DNA of 20,372 nucleotides. Source: Nitrospirota bacterium. GTDB taxonomy: Bacteria > Nitrospirota > Thermodesulfovibrionia > Thermodesulfovibrionales > Dissulfurispiraceae. Shown here piece by piece: positions 20,338 to 20,372 of the stretch; position 1 is the stretch's first letter, and each line of letters opens with the position of its first letter. The DNA is taken from NCBI GenBank assembly GCA_016212685.1, contig JACREW010000078.1:1-20372 (forward strand). Reading direction: 5' to 3'. The position numbers were made by a program, and so were the translations under genes. The notes beneath the pieces were generated by a model. That model had not been told where the DNA came from. It saw only the letters and a list, made by a program, of their open reading frames with translations, and ran no database searches.

Positions 20338-20372
20338 CTAGCCGAGAATCGCAAGATCATCTCTTCCCTTTA
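20338..20372 (-). pseudogene. Upstream HAMP remnant of the histidine kinase, ending in an in-frame TAG
   Basis: In the same frame as the kinase, the minus strand reads KGRDDLAILG, TAG, then RFNNMIERIKQANEEL. This is a normal HAMP-domain ending (DDLAILGxxFNNMIERI) with one sense codon changed to TAG. The remainder lies beyond the window. Confidence 0.6.

Noticed and set aside
20338..20340. TAG recoded as an amino acid in this organism
   Set aside because: TAG is used as an ordinary stop here, for example at the end of the MoeA-like gene and of the small ORF, so general reassignment is unlikely; no pyrrolysine-type context is visible.

Overview
The window looks like a chromosomal segment of an anaerobic, respiring Gram-negative bacterium. 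A Tat translocase, an outer-membrane barrel protein, c-type haem sensors, an NtrC-type sigma-54 activator and a large molybdenum-enzyme locus all fit such a cell. The gene mix suggests Nitrospirota or a sulfate-reducer-like lineage, but this is inferred from content only and is weak. Nearly every gene is on the minus strand; the only plus-strand gene is a 5'-truncated potassium-channel RCK fragment at the left edge.

Layout, left to right: (1) 2-340, TrkA-C/RCK tail. (2) 395-2963, minus strand: tatB-like, tatC, a 92-residue unknown and ychF. (3) 3015-3830, a beta-barrel outer-membrane protein. (4) 3883-8162, minus strand, read from 8162 downward: TorD/NarJ-like chaperone, four-cluster ferredoxin, FmdE-family protein, 103-residue unknown, a small unlisted ORF, a ModE-type DNA-binding protein and a MoeA-like molybdopterin-binding protein. 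Apart from the unknowns, each can be tied to molybdenum/tungsten cofactor or enzyme maturation. (5) 8259-11658, a Tat-exported molybdopterin oxidoreductase and its four-cluster Fe-S partner. These match respiratory arsenate reductase ArrAB in several motifs, including RGRY, CAEAEKF, YTEGFWGY and WWNxELKDRT. (6) A 350-base non-coding stretch upstream of arrA. (7) 12009-18028, a sensory operon: c-haem chemoreceptor, GGDEF protein with a RegB-like membrane domain and a cysteine cluster, and c-haem GGDEF-EAL protein. (8) 18110-20372, an NtrC-family response regulator and a histidine kinase whose HAMP domain is cut by an in-frame TAG.

Working model (inference): ArrA is matured in the cytoplasm by the cofactor and chaperone genes, binds ArrB, and leaves by the Tat pathway, whose TatBC genes lie nearby. 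The periplasmic haem sensors and the quinone-sensor-like GGDEF protein would report electron-acceptor or redox state to motility and cyclic-di-GMP. No membrane quinol dehydrogenase (ArrC/NrfD type) is present, so electrons must reach ArrAB through something encoded elsewhere. A clear intrinsic terminator plus an extended -10 promoter separates arrAB from the accessory cluster.

Other notable points are three genes whose -10 boxes lie only 5-8 bases before an ATG without a Shine-Dalgarno sequence (leaderless candidates), period-8 repeats inside two coding regions, and three dispersed-type GC-rich palindromic repeats at the kinase/regulator junction that now encode the kinase's C-terminus. All family assignments come from reading motifs by eye; no database search was run.
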